From positions 1,256,684-1,320,683 of the forward strand of contig MNCI01014438.1 in the NCBI GenBank assembly GCA_015680685.1: 64,000 nucleotides of DNA, read 5' to 3'. A program made the position numbers and the translations under genes. The notes below the pieces were generated by a model. That model saw nothing but the letters and a program-made list of their open reading frames with translations, did not search any database and was not told where the DNA came from. This document shows, in pieces, positions 22,881 to 35,293 of the stretch; the first letter of the stretch is position 1, and each line of letters begins with the position of its first letter. The DNA is from Gnetum montanum (lineage: Eukaryota; Streptophyta; Gnetopsida; Gnetales; Gnetaceae).

Positions 22881-24230
22881 CCACTATGGGGCAGACGCCG
22901 ACATACGAACCTGACTGCGCGGACTTCCAGGCGAATGAGGAGCTATGGCGGATGGTTTGCCAGTGCGGATGGAACGCCCTACTGCCGAGGCTGGTCGGGG
23001 ACCCTGACCTTCCTGACAACTCTTTCTTTACTAACTAGCACGGTGATCAGACCTTCTTCCACGGCCGAGAAATTCGCTTGACAGAGGCTGCCCTAGCCAA
23101 CTACCTTGGGGTCCCCACTGCTGGGGAAGTTATCCTGCCAACCTCCTGCGGCCTCCATAACTCTGCAACCTTTTTCAAGGGGTTTTCCCCGAGAACGCAG
23201 AGTCGTCAGGTCCCTCGGATGTCCCTTCCATGCCTCTGGGCTCATGCGGCCATCTTGGTCGAATGCTTCTTTGTGCAGTTGGGGAATGTGTCCAAACTCC
23301 AGGGGCTGCATTTCACTTTCATGAGGTGCTTGAAGGAGGGCACCCAGGTTAACCTGCCGCGCTTCTTCCTTGAGGCCCTCCACCTTCAGCGGCGCAGTCG
23401 CTGCTTGGGGCTTATTTTGGCTTTGTGGAGGGGGGCGGGGGGGCGGGGGGAGCTGGGCCCGTCCTCTGCCCCCACTGGGAGCCGTCTCGCTCACCCCCCT
23501 GCTTCCCCCTCTACCTCCACCTTGCCCACTCAACGACGATGGGCCGCTCTCCACCTTTCCTGGGGATGCCGCTCCCACCATAACCCTACCCCCTCGCCCG
23601 ACCCCTGCAGCACCCCCCGAACTAGGAGGCGCAGCTTCAACAGGCGGTCGCTGCAGCTCGGGAGGTCGAGCGATAGACTTCGGAGAGTCGGTGGATTGAG
23701 ACCTTGACCAAGTGGCGAGCCGACCACGATGCCCAGCTTCAGGAACAAGCACAACAGCTGAACCGGTAGCATACGCTCGCAATGGAGACCTTGCGAGCCC
23801 AGCTCACGGATGAGCTCTGGGACCGAATCAGGGAGGAGCTGCGTCAGGAGGAGGCGGCCCGATAGGCCGAGGAGGCGGTGGCCTGGGAAGAGCAGGAATG
23901 CCTGCAGGAGGAGGAGGAGCAACGACAACGGCAAGTTGACCAGGCGCATCAACACAGCACCCGCTAGTGGCTCAGGGGGGGGTGCTGCCCGTATAGCATC
24001 CTTGGCATTAGCTGTGAAAGCTCCTGGGGGGAGCTCAGACGACACATCCGATGCACGTCCACTAGATTCCACCCAGATGCGGGGGATTCCTCGGTGGACC
24101 AGAGCAGGTGCGAGGCTCTTCTGCAGGGATTTCAATAGGCCGCTAACTTCGTGGACACAGAGGAGCACCGTGCTACCCTGCACCTGCTTCATGAGTTGGA
24201 GTTGCCTCGGTGTGCGTGTCGCCAGCTGCC
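22880..24230 (+). pseudogene. Captured GVPT-domain and coiled-coil coding segment at the LINE 3' end
   Basis: One frame from about 22880 to 23400 reads ...WRMVCQCGWNALLPRLVG, DLPDNSFFTN*, FFHGREIRLTEAALANYLGV, PTAGEVILP. Further on, about 23700-23960 encodes a glutamine/glutamate-rich coiled coil (AQLQEQAQQLNR, ELWDRIREELRQEEAAR) with stops. The GVPT.G motif and following coiled coil resemble the layout of the antisense gene of A-C, and also recall the uncharacterised plant transposon-protein domains often found near retroelements. Function unknown. The long minus-strand open frames opposite it are shadows of GC-rich sequence. Confidence 0.5.
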
Positions 24231-24239
24231 GACTCGCCC

Positions 24240-24530
24240 CTAGCCCCCCCCCCCCGCTCTCTGTTGTGCTCGTCATTTGTGTGTGGGGTTGTGCCCCCCT
24301 GTTGGGGGCCCCCCCCCCCCCTCCTTTTTTCTCTTCCCCTTCCTTTTGCATTGTGGGTGCGCCCCCCCCCTATTGGGGGTGCATCCCCCCCCTCTGTTGG
24401 GGTGTTTTGGACGTCGTGGTTTGGCGGCTCAGCTTCATGTCATCCGAGTTTTGATCTTTTGGTCTTTTGTGGGTTTCCGGGGCCCCCCTCCCCTTTCGGG
24501 GTGGGCCACCCGTGGTCTCCCCCCCCGCTT
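24240..24530 (+). repeat. C-run cluster at the LINE 3' end
   Basis: At least six runs of 8-13 C alternate with short runs of G (for example gttgggggcccccccccccc). Arms can pair into hairpins, and the minus strand has G runs of quadruplex type. No coding match. Confidence 0.8.
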
Positions 24531-27500
24531 GTACTTGTATACTCGTGTACGATACTTTCAGTAATACATTCTTGAACATTCTCTCAAAAAAAAAAAATTC
24601 TTTCCCAAAATTTTCTTCTTTATTCAAAATTTTTTCCTTTTCAACAATGTTTGCAAAAATTGTTACAAAAATTCAAAATTTCAAGAAAAAATCCCATGCT
24701 GTCATTGGTTGTCTCTATTCGCATCATCTTCGCCATTCATTTTTGCATCATTTCCTTTTAGATCTTCTTCCCCTACGTTGTCCTCTGCTAATTCTTCATT
24801 CCTTCCCTCTACGGGCCCTGTGCCCTCATCTAGAGCTTGCATCATAGGAATGAAGTCATCAGCTAAAGCAACGCACACAAGCTACAACAGAGCATAAGCA
24901 TTAATACAGTAGAAAGCAACTAACCTGAGATGGACCTATGTCTATCTCAAAGGGTATATGGTCTAAGTCGAGCCCAAGGCAGTGCTAGAACTCCTCTACC
25001 ATGATGTCCACCCAACGCCTGTTGCTTGGTTCAGCATCCGCAGTAGCTCTCTCCCTTTCGGTGGTTGTCCACCTTGGTGGTCCTAGAGAAAAGGAGGTAG
25101 TTGCAATCTCTCCTATGGAAAGGTCTACTTTCCAGTTAGGAGATTCTATAACCTTTACCTGCTCTTTGAACTTAGCATAGGCCTCAGAAGTGTCAATGGC
25201 ATTTACGAATGTTGTATACGTAAATGCCTCCATAGCAGCATCCCTGTACAATTTACGATGGGTGGCATTTTCCAGTTTATACATGTGTTTGTGGTTTTTC
25301 TAAGACTGCCCCCATTCGTAAACCTTGGCATTGAAATCTTTCAAATCTTAACACTTTTGGACTAACAAGTCCATTTGCATCCAATGTTCTATTATTTCGT
25401 GGGTGGATTCAATGTTCTAATGCATGACTATCCAAAATATGGCTTAATCTATCACATCCATGCACCATTCCTCATTATTAGTGTCACGGGCTATGAGGAA
25501 TTCGTTCCTCGACATGAGATCCTTCACCTCGGTGCTCAGGTCAGCCTTCCTTGGCTTAGCTTTTTGAACCTATTTTCATAGGTCCTCGTTGACATGCTTA
25601 TACTCCCACAAGAACCATACCGAGTGCAAAGTGCATTTGCAAGATTCGTCGTATGCCCGATGAGACACCTCGGTCACTTCAGGTGGGAATGTAGGCATGG
25701 CACCGATTTTCAAAGGTCATGTTGGGTCCCATTTGAGCTGAGCGACTACCATGACACAAAGAGCATGTCAATCACATTAGCGTAGAAAAGTTAATAAAGT
25801 ATAAAACTCTAGTGTAGCAACATGAGAGCACCTAACACTACTACTTACCCATGTCAGGGTCCACCTGCTGAAGGCGGCTGATCATGTCGTCAACGATTCC
25901 CTGCATGAACATAAACTTATCATGGATCTCGGCCCATGATTCTGTATGAGTTAGAGGGGGTCCTGTAGCATCAACAGCAGTTCCTGCTACATAACTAAAC
26001 ATATTAGCAATGGTCAAAATGGGCTATGACAAGGTAGACACAATTTCCAAACTCACCAGCATCCGATTGTGGTCTCCCTTCTTACTAATGCAAGACAATG
26101 GTAGTAGCCTTGGCAAAGGTCCCTACCAAGTCTGTATGAGCCTCTTCTTCATGCGCTAGTACCTTTCCTTTTGAGAGACTAGCATCTTTTTTGTTCAGGG
26201 GAGACTCCTCTTCATCTCCAAAAATTCCCTCCTTGTTAGTAGGAGGATTCTGCCTGATAACGAGAGCCCCTACCTTAGCAGTAGGAGCTCCTTTCTTCTT
26301 GATCGGAGCCCTTTGTTTCAAGACTAGGGCCTCTGTGCCTTTACTTGTCCCCCCTGGCTTAGGGGCTGATACCTCTTTTTCGTCCTCTTCTTCTTCTTTT
26401 GGAAGAAAAGAAACATGTTTGCATTAGTCCAAAACAAGTTATCTTAAAGTAGATGCTACACTACACTACGTCACCTAGAATAGCATAGCGTAGAAGATAA
26501 TAACAAAGTAAGCATTAAACAAAAGCGTTTACCAATGGGGGATTGTGTCCTCTGTAGTTTCAGCTATAGTCTCCACCCCTCCTCTTCCTCCATGTGAGGG
26601 GTTTCCTTAGCTGGAGGAGGCCTCTTCTACTGCAACATTTTGGCCACAGTCTCAACTATGAGGCATTCCTCCCGCGACACCCCACTGGCTATAGCACGGG
26701 GTGTCTCTCCTATGCTGTCTTGCCACCTGATCCTTAGTTGTTACAGAGAACAACTCCCCAATTATTTTTGGGGGATCTTAGGCTCAGGTGGTCTAGAGGA
26801 TCTGGCAGATCCATGGTCTGGAAATGTTTTCATGATTTTGCATGACCCAGGCTCCATTCTCATGAACCACCAAAAACTCTGTGAACCGCTTTAGATAGGC
26901 TATGTAGAAGGCATAATGTATATTGGAACGGAACTCTGGTTTCTTATGGAGCCCCAAGATTTCTGTCTGTAAGCCTTTACATAGAAACCTGACCTAGTTG
27001 TAACTGCCCCCCTCTTCCATAACCTCACGCATTATCCAGGCCTATTCAATCACCAAGACCTTCCCTTGGAAAAGTAGCTGGGGGAATGCGCGAGCACAGA
27101 AGACAAGGTAAATATTCCTTGTGGGTCCTTCTTTGAGCTTCTCCATGGGGAGCCCATTTCACTCCTTAGCAATCACTAAACACTCTTAAATTTCCTTCTT
27201 TTGAAGGATTAGCTCCTTCTTGTCCTTCGACCCTACAAGGATGCCATCAGTAGGGACACCGAATAGGTCCACAAACAATTGGTCATTGATTTCAATGACC
27301 ACTCGTACGCCCTGTATGTGCATATGGAAGTGGCCCACCTTGTCAGAAAAGGAGTCAATCAGGAAGAGCATCTCGATGGCAGGAACACTTAGATTCAGGG
27401 CTAGGAATAGATCCATAAGCCCAACCTTCTAGATATTCCAGACCAAGGAGTCTGAAGCTGCACCGTTTATCCATCATTGGCTCGTATCTACTTCCCCGTA

Positions 27501-27879
27501 CTTGAAGTAGATGTTTGTCCCCTGTGTCTTGACAGTTACCACTATCACCACCTAGGGCTTCTTCACCTATAACATTTTTCACAGGAAATTATTAGCATAA
27601 AAATGTAGAAAATCCAAAGATTACAAAGACATTTGAGCATGCAACACTTACTATTTAGCCTACCAGGTCTGTATGGTGATGGGAACAGTGGAAGACTAAG
27701 TAGAACTTGTTCAACGGTGATCGGTTTGAAAGGTTATGTCGAACCCTCATCTAGCCAACTAGAACCCTTGCACTGATCATAGGGAAAGGGGTATAGGTAT
27801 GGGTAGGTGTGGTATTCATCCCTACATTGACTGATTACACCTGCCCGCAGGTTCTCAGCAAAAGAGAATTCCTGTGGGT

Positions 27880-28353
27880 CAATTACCAAGTGTTCTATTA
27901 GAAATTTCTTTTGAACCTTGCATCAGAAGTAGAGTAACTATTCAAGTGGCAGATATACCAGATTCACATAGTCTCTTATTGAGTAGAAGTTGGAGTAAGA
28001 ATTTCTCAGGTTACATATCAACAGATTATTCTCACATGTGGTTACCATGGAAAGGAGAACCAAATCAAATCTACATCTATAGTGAACCTTTCATGATTGA
28101 TAACATTACTTCAAATGGAAAAAGTAAGATGGTTGAAAAAGGAGGTGTTGAAAAAAAAATTTGTACACTCCAAGAAAATGAGAATTCATTTGAGAAAGAA
28201 GGTGAGAGGATTGCTGAAGACAAATCTCAAGAGGATCAAGTTGAAAACTCCAGTGAGCCAAAAAGTAATAGAAATATTGCTTATGAGAGGGTTAGAGATA
28301 TGAGGATTCCTACCAGCGTAATCCTCCCCATTCTCTTCCCATCTCAAGAATAG
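27880..28353 (+). pseudogene. Retroelement polyprotein fragment (protease/RT linker region)
   Basis: An open frame of about 155 codons begins in the insert without its own start: VTIQVADIPDSHSLLLSRSW, then FSGYISTDYSHMWLPWKG, PNQIYIYSEPF, followed by a charged Glu/Lys-rich tail. The wording VADIP...LLSR.W...GY...D.SH..LP.KG is typical of plant Ty3/gypsy polyproteins just after the protease core. Truncated on both sides; the 3' side runs towards the N gap. Confidence 0.6.
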
Positions 28354-28390
28354 TCCATGAACAAAGGACTTAATAATGTACAGTTTGTTT

Positions 28391-28902
28391 NNNNNNNNNN
28401 NNNNNNNNNNNNNNNNNNNNNNNNNNNNNNNNNNNNNNNNNNNNNNNNNNNNNNNNNNNNNNNNNNNNNNNNNNNNNNNNNNNNNNNNNNNNNNNNNNNN
28501 NNNNNNNNNNNNNNNNNNNNNNNNNNNNNNNNNNNNNNNNNNNNNNNNNNNNNNNNNNNNNNNNNNNNNNNNNNNNNNNNNNNNNNNNNNNNNNNNNNNN
28601 NNNNNNNNNNNNNNNNNNNNNNNNNNNNNNNNNNNNNNNNNNNNNNNNNNNNNNNNNNNNNNNNNNNNNNNNNNNNNNNNNNNNNNNNNNNNNNNNNNNN
28701 NNNNNNNNNNNNNNNNNNNNNNNNNNNNNNNNNNNNNNNNNNNNNNNNNNNNNNNNNNNNNNNNNNNNNNNNNNNNNNNNNNNNNNNNNNNNNNNNNNNN
28801 NNNNNNNNNNNNNNNNNNNNNNNNNNNNNNNNNNNNNNNNNNNNNNNNNNNNNNNNNNNNNNNNNNNNNNNNNNNNNNNNNNNNNNNNNNNNNNNNNNNN
28901 NN
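28391..28902. other. Assembly gap (512 N)
   Basis: Run of N. Open frames that span it are meaningless. The true length is unknown. Confidence 1.
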
Positions 28903-30590
28903 ATATATTTAATTTTGTCAAGTTAGGGGCCAATAGATATATATTTACTATAATTACTATCTCTATTACTATGATTTAACTAAAATATGATTTAAATAAA
29001 ATATTTTAAGATTCCAAAAGAAAAAGAAAGTTATGGTATATTTGTTTAAAATCCTATTAAAAGGGGGATTTATGGACATTTCCAACCATAGCTTTTATTT
29101 ATATAATTGTAACTTTATGTGGAAGTTGTAACTTCCTAGCCTTAATCCATGATGTTTGTAACCATTAAAAAGGCCACTTGTCAACTATAGCCTCTTTATC
29201 TCCACAATGGCCACTTGTCATTTGCATGGGTCACTTGTCACCTACAACTTGTTTATCTCCATGAAGACACTTGGCAACTGAATGAAGACACTTAGCAACT
29301 ACATGAAGACACTTGGCAACTACATGGGACACATGTCAGATGCAGCATTTTTATCTCTTTGGTGGTTGAAACCACCCAAAATTGTTGTAACTTACCTAAC
29401 TTGTTGGGCAAGTAATCTCCTAATTGGTTGGCCAAGTTACTTGGGAGAGAAGTTAGGTGAGATATTTTTGAATATGTAACTTCCCTACCTACCTTTGAAC
29501 CCTATAAAAAGGCTTCAAGGATCAAGGAGGATAATAACACTTCTCACATCACACTTGGAAGATTAGTAAAGAAGATTGCTTGCAAGATGGCTTGCTAGAG
29601 TAAAGATTTCAGCCTCTTTGTCATGGTCCTATGAGTTATGCATTTCAATCCTTGTTTTGTTTAAATTGATTAGCTAGTGGTTTAGATAGTATCATCCTTG
29701 GCAAGTAATTTTGGGATTTTTAGATTGCTCTTACTGTTCTTGTTGCCCGATAGAAATTTCTATTAAAATTTTGCCATAGAAGCGCTTGTGTTTAAAAGCC
29801 TTAAGAGCATTTTAGTAGTAAATTTCATTATTGTGCAATGTGTGGGAACTGCTATTGGGATTGTTGTAAGAGAGCCTCTGTTTGTAGTCACGCCGTTGAA
29901 CAATTCAGTAGTCGAGAGGGTTCAGAAAATCTTTGGTATTTTGATGGCACCAGAATAGCTTCTTTTTATCTTTAAAGTGAATTCCCATGGTATTTCAATC
30001 AGAAATTGTCAAGTCTTTTAAAGGTTCTGTTTGAATGTAATCCTTGACATCTATTATCTAGTCAAAATGGAGTCTCGTACGTGGTAGTTTATGCAGCAAT
30101 TTTTGGTAGCATAGTAGGATTGTCTTGAAGAAATTGCTTGTTTGAGCCTTGGAAGATTAAAAAATTCGTAGATATTGAATTTGGAATAGCTTTATTGCGA
30201 AGTGTTTACTCGTGTCATTTTACCTTGTCTAAATATTTGAGGTCCACAAAAATCTGATTTCTTTTCTTTTCTGTCTATTTCCATTGAATCTTGCTCTATT
30301 TCTAGTTTTCTTGTGGAACTATATCTCTCTCTGGGGAAAATTAGGAGTAGATTTGTGGAGTTGTGCTCAAATGTTTTTGCAAAATTTTATTTGTTACAAG
30401 TAGGTATTATGCGGACCGCATAGACTAGGTAGTTGAACAAAATAGGAAATTTTCAACAACTCACAATACTTGACAAAGTTGGCTGAATCTCTTAAAGTAA
30501 GTCATTTGTAGTTCGCACAACGCAATCGTTACATTTCTCACAACCGCATGCCGCAACAGCACACACACATACTCACATTAACTACTTAGT
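28903..30590 (+). repeat. LTR-like AT-rich stretch of fragment F
   Basis: No coding similarity. A TATA box (tataaaaa, 29503-29510, in ccctataaaaaggc) is followed by a probable transcribed R/U5 region. Upstream is a small array: atgaagacacttggcaacta in three imperfect copies at about 29261-29325, preceded by cacttgtca words. Position downstream of polyprotein sequence and the promoter support a 3' LTR, but the LTR start lies in the gap. Confidence 0.5.
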
Positions 30591-31637
30591 TTATTTGGAG
30601 GTATCTGGGCCTTGGTGTTGCCAGAGACCAGCAGGCATCTAAATCCTCTTCGAGGACACTTGTTGGCGATCGCGTCCCAAAAGGTCACCAACACTATGCT
30701 CCTTTCCTGAACCAAACCTTCTACTCTCCCACACATGTTTGGGGAGGAGGAGCATTGGCCATAGGTTTGCTTACGTGACACAGGACCCCTGCAATTTCTA
30801 AGACAATCAGAATTGGCCTTAGCCCCATCCTACACAACACAACTAGCAAGTATTAGCATCATGTCTAAGTGCAATGCGCATGCAACATAGCAATACCTAG
30901 CAGTTCATGCATATAGCGTAGCATAACCCTCTTCCTGCACATAGCGTAGCAAGAACATGAAAGCGCTAGCTTAGCAAATATAGCCTAGCATAGCAATAGA
31001 TTAATTAACCCTAATAAGGTGATTAACAATATGCCTTGACAGAACATGTGTCGCACTACCATGTCATGCATGGCCAAACCCTCCTAAGGGTCCTACATCA
31101 CACCATTTGAAAGCCAAGTAACTTAAACTGTCCAAACCCCTAGGGTTACGACAACTGCAGCAGTGGTGGTTTAAGCGACCTTACATGAAACGATAGCATA
31201 GCATTTATGCATCCCGTGGCCGAAACGACAACAACAACGATGCAAAGGCCAAAACAACATGATGACAGAAAACATAGATGACTAAGACTAGGATACAAAA
31301 CAAAAGTAGAAAATAAAACAACGATAACAGAATGGAAAAAAAGCAGAGGGAGCATAGTAGCCTACTGGGTCAATGGCGTCTCATCCCATGCCACAACGTG
31401 CACTTGTGTCATGCATCCAAGGGTTTTCTTTACCTCCTTGACCTTTGCAAGTGCCAAATTCATGCATTTCTTCTTTGGAGCCATCATCCTACTTACAGAC
31501 TTTCCCTCATCGCTATGCAAAAAACCACCTTGCTCACAATTAGCACAATAGCTCCACCCTCTAAAATCTCTTTGTGCTCTGAATATGGGCTCTTCACTCT
31601 TACGGAGAGAATGACAAGCTTACCAGGGTTTAATCCT

Positions 31638-31645
31638 TATTTATG
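31638..31645 (-). promoter_or_regulatory. TATA-like box for the antisense gene of B
   Basis: Minus strand CCATAAATAAGG followed by CCCTGGTAAGCTTGTCATT, matching the A promoter block in sequence and spacing. About 150 bases upstream of exon 1. Confidence 0.5.
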
Positions 31646-31839
31646 GCTGTAATGGTAAAAAAGGAAAATGTGCCGCTCTCTCTCTCCGTTTAATGCGGAG
31701 TGTGTCATACATCATAGCATGCTCACCATGACATTGTAGCACTGTTGGCATTAAAACCTTAACAAGCTTCGAGCTAACTGCTTGCTTTTCCAAAAAATGA
31801 AAAAAAAATATATGTAGTTTTTGTTATTGCTCTGAAAAT

Positions 31840-32110
31840 ACCTTAAACTAGCAACCCCAGCGTAGTTGTAACCTTTGCGGTCCAAAAATACCTTAAACTA
31901 GCATTTTTAGCATAGCATTCCTCTCTCACTACCAGTCTAAAAAGACCTTAAACTAGCATTTTCGATCTATTATACATTTGCAGTCCACAATGACGCTAAA
32001 CTAACAGTTTCACATTTTCACATCAATGGTTTTACGTTTCTTATTTTAGCAGCTCTGCATCTCCATGCCATAATGGTCTTCCATGACTTTAAACTAGCAA
32101 AATTTTAATC
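31840..32110 (+). repeat. Array B2, diverged units with core ccttaaactagca
   Basis: Copies at about 31850, 31906, 31950, 31991 and 32090 (for example aaaataccttaaactagca). Equivalent to A2 and located between the antisense promoter and RT. Confidence 0.75.
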
Positions 32111-32232
32111 TTTACATCATACTTCGCTAGTTACATCTTGTCATTTCTTTGCAATTTTTCGTTATACACGATTACTACCAACAGGTGCCTCTTAACCAAG
32201 CTTTCATCTCATCTTGATAGGTTAAGCAAAAA

Positions 32233-34389
32233 ATGGAAATCCATCATGATCTCTCCACATCTTTAGCTTTAGTAGGTCCACATGGCAATCTTGCAAGACA
32301 ATTGAATCCTGACCTGATCGATTGGGGGTTAGCTACATCTAGCACCATAGCATCTTTAGAAACATCCCCAGACTAGCCCAAGCATTTGGTCTAAACTCTA
32401 TATTTGGAGTCTGGGGATGTAACTGAGGACCCTCTTGTTGAGACACCTAGGATCACGTCCAAGGGGGAAGTGGAAACATTAAAAATTAGCTCCCTCCTAG
32501 ATGTGTAGATGCATGAAAATGTAGCCAAGATTCTGCAAGACAACATGAAAGCCTTCACATGGTCATACAGTGACATGCTAGGTTTAGATCCGAGGCTGAT
32601 ATAGCACAACGTCATCCTAGACCCACGCATGAAGGTAGTCAAATAGAAGGCTCGTAAGATCAAACCAGAAATTGAACTAGCCATAAAGGATGAAATCACA
32701 AAGCTATACCAAGTTGGTTTCATCCACGCAGTTGATTATTCAGAATGGGTGTCCAACATCATCATGGTTTCTAAGAAAAAGGGAGGAATACAAATCTATA
32801 TAGACTTCTCAGATCTGAACAAAGCATTGATCAAGGATGATTTCCCGCTTCCAAGAATCGATCAAATCATTGACACTATGGCTGGTCATGCTCTATTATC
32901 CTTCATGGATGGTTTCTCCAGATACAACCAAATTCGATTCAACCTAGAGCATCAGCTAGCAACAACCTTCATGATCCCATGGGGTACCTTTTGTTACACC
33001 ATGATGCCTTTTGGGCTCAAGAATATTGGGGCAACCTACCAATGATCCATGACTTATATCTTCAGCAACTACATCCTAGAAACGCTAAACAACTATGTGG
33101 ATAATATAGTGGTCAAGTCCAAGGAGGAAGCTGATCACCCACGTGATCTAGGGGTAGTCCTTAAGTGTTGTCAAATGAAAAATCTACGCCTTAATCCTAA
33201 GAAGTGTGTCTTTGATGTGAGAACAAGATGTATGTTAGGTTTCATAGTATCGGAGGCCGGAATACAGGTTGACTCTGACAAGGTTAAGACCATCATCAAC
33301 CTAGCACATCCTACAAACATTAAGGAGTTGTGTGGCATGCAAGGTAGGGTACAATTCATTTGAAGGTTTATAGCAAAGTTAACTGACAAGTTACACCCCA
33401 TGTAACATCTTCTAAAGAAAGGGGTTAAATTCAAGTGGACAACCCAATGTCAACAAGCCTTCGATGACTTAAAGGAAGAGCTTTTACATCTCCAAACTGT
33501 GCATCCACCCAAAAGGGTTAAGCCTTTCTTCATATACCTCGTCATCTCCCACACATCTATCATGGCACTGCTATGTCAGAAACAAGATGACGGATTTGAG
33601 ATACTAGTGTATTATCTAAGTCATGCATTAATAGCGCATGAGGAAAAATACAATGAAGTGGAGAGGAATTGTCTTGCCTTAGTATTTGCATTGAAAAAGT
33701 GGAGGCACTATCTATTTCACAGTGTAGTCAACATCATTTGCAAAAGCAACATACTTCAGGCTATCACTAACAACCTGTATGAAAGTAGCTAGATAGCCCC
33801 ATGGAAAGAAATAACCACGAAGTTCGACCTACACTATGTAAGCCAATCATCAACTAAGGGTCAAGCCATAGCAATGCAACTTACGGAGTCACCAGTCGAC
33901 GATCACGCAACCATAGATCCCGAATTCCTAGACGAGCATGTTGGCATTATCAACACAGTCCCATCACAATTGGAAGCTAATTTACACTTTGATGGCACCT
34001 TGACCACGTGAGGAAGTAGTGCAGCTGCCGTCATTACATTCCCCTCTGGGGAAATGCAGCTGTTTTCTTATTGTTTCACGTTCCCTTGCACCAACAATGT
34101 GGTAGATTATGAGGGCCTACTTAGAGGCCTATCAGCTGCCCAAACACTATGCATACAACACTTGGTAATTTGTGGTGATTCGTAACTAGTTGTGAATCAA
34201 ATCACTGAGGTCTATACCTACAGGGCTACACACTTGCAACCCTACTGTGATCTAGAAAAAAGCATGCTTAAGCAATTTATGACCATAGATGTGCAACATG
34301 TGCCATGCAATGAGAACACCATGGTATATACCTTAGCCATCCTAGCACTAAATATTCCACCACACTCATTTGCAAGTTTTCTGATTTGA
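32233..34389 (+). pseudogene. pol: RT and two RNase H domains of element B
   Basis: ATG at 32233, after cttgatag|GTT, opens one frame to 34389. RT has KPEIELAIKDEITKLYQ, DFPLPRID, FMDGFSRYNQIRFN, FCYTMMPFGLKN, then a stop in ATYQ*. The catalytic box is YVDN (normally YVDD). The RT-linked RNase H lies at about 33510-33780 (LVYYLSHALIAHEEKYNEVE). The second RNase H is at about 33980-34350: HFDG, NNVVDYEG, CGDS, and MVYTLA where ADALA is expected, so its last aspartate is lost. About ten stops. Confidence 0.88.
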
Positions 34390-35293
34390 TTATCGAATGC
34401 ACTAAGCCTATCACTTAGGCGGGACACGTGGCCTCCATCAATTCTACGGATACCCAGGAGTGGTACACTAACATTAAAGCCTACCTAAAACATGGCAAAC
34501 CCCCAAGTGGATTGACATCTACCTAGAGAGAGGTGATCCGTAAGCATGCCTGAAAATATATGCTCATGGGGAATGATGCCTTGTGCCGACGTTCCTATGA
34601 TAGGATATTGCTGGCATGCATGGGTGGGGAGCAGGTGTGGGAGGTAGTTAATGAAGTACATGATGGACTGTGTGGTGGACACATAGCACTTAGGGCTATG
34701 GCTATGAAAATCAAATGCCTAAGGTACTATTGGCCCCACATGGAGCATGACTTCTTGTCAAAAGTCAAGACATGTGACACGTGCCAAAGATACGCAAATC
34801 TCATACATGTCTCACCTACAGACCTACACCCAATGCAAATCACATGGCCTTTCCAATGATGGGGACTAGACCTCATAGGACCTATCACACCTAAGTCCTC
34901 TTCAGGGCATAGCTTCATTATCACCACCACTAAGTATTTTACTAAGTGGGTGGAAGCTATTCCACTGAAGAAGATGATGTTTCAACAAGTTTGTCACTTC
35001 ATCCTAGACAATATTGTGATAAGTTTTTGGCTTCCGATGACTATTGTAACCGAAAATGGACCATAATTTAGTAGTATAGAAACTCAAACCTTCTGCAGCA
35101 ATCTAGGCATCAGGAAATCATTCTCATCCCCATATTACCCGCACGTGAACGAATAGGTGGAGGCTACAAGTAAGTCCATCATCAACTTGCTGAAGTGGAT
35201 GCTTAACAATAGCAAGAGGTGGTGGCATGAGCAAATCCTCTACATTATATGGGCCTACAAAATGACATGCAGAACCGCAACAAGTAAGATTCC
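34390..35293 (+). pseudogene. int: Integrase of element B, 5' part
   Basis: Frame changes at about 34390. Zinc-binding segment VHDGLCGGH ... CDTCQR (about 34660-34790). Catalytic core: WGLDLIGP, IVTENGP (D to E at the second catalytic site), YYPHVNE*VEATSK. Cut at 35293 by element C, whose insertion duplicated attcc (35289-35293). Continues at 53713. Confidence 0.87.

Larger units (their letters stand above)
20959..24597 (+). mobile_element. GC-rich LINE, 5'-truncated, with poly(A) end, inserted in B
   Basis: The base composition changes abruptly from AT-rich to strongly GC-rich at about 20959 and back at 24597. The insert begins inside the RT domain, carries RT plus a zinc-binding C-terminus, then about 1.7 kb of additional coding-like sequence, and ends in caaaaaaaaaaaa (24584-24597), as expected for target-primed insertion. 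A clear target duplication was not found. It lies between array B1 and the 3' end of B's antisense gene. Confidence 0.82.
27880..30590 (+). mobile_element. Fragment F: part of a different LTR retrotransposon, with assembly gap
   Basis: Interrupts the antisense gene of B; alignment with A suggests about 300 bases of the host gene were lost at the site. It contains a polyprotein fragment, 512 Ns and an AT-rich LTR-like stretch. Its sequence and composition differ from the A-C elements. Exact ends are uncertain by about 20 bases. Confidence 0.65.
24702..31490 (-). pseudogene. Antisense multi-exon gene of element B, split by F
   Basis: Same gene as in A. Exon 1 (about 31490-31365) begins MMAPKKKCMNLALAKVKEV. 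Exon 2 starts after gttgtgtag at about 30830 (ILIVLEIAGVL, SKPMANAPPP). Insert F then interrupts. The gene resumes at about 27880 (QEFSFAENL ... SSWLDEGS, ITVEQVLLSLP). The central exon lies around 27540-27000 (GLMDLFLALNLSV, VIEINDQLFVDLFGVPTDGI). The coiled-coil region is near 25570 and the C-terminal block at 25284-24924 (SLGPPRWTTTERERA), with donor CTCAG^GTTAG. The last exon (about 24885-24702) encodes a strongly acidic tail ending ANRDNQ. A few stops. Confidence 0.72.

Noticed and set aside
23093-24351. Two long minus-strand open frames (229 and 273 codons)
   Set aside because: They lie opposite a GC-rich coding-like segment, have low-complexity Pro/Gly/Arg content and no recognisable motif; stop-poor by composition.
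28357-28933. Open frames across the run of N on both strands
   Set aside because: Produced entirely by the assembly gap.
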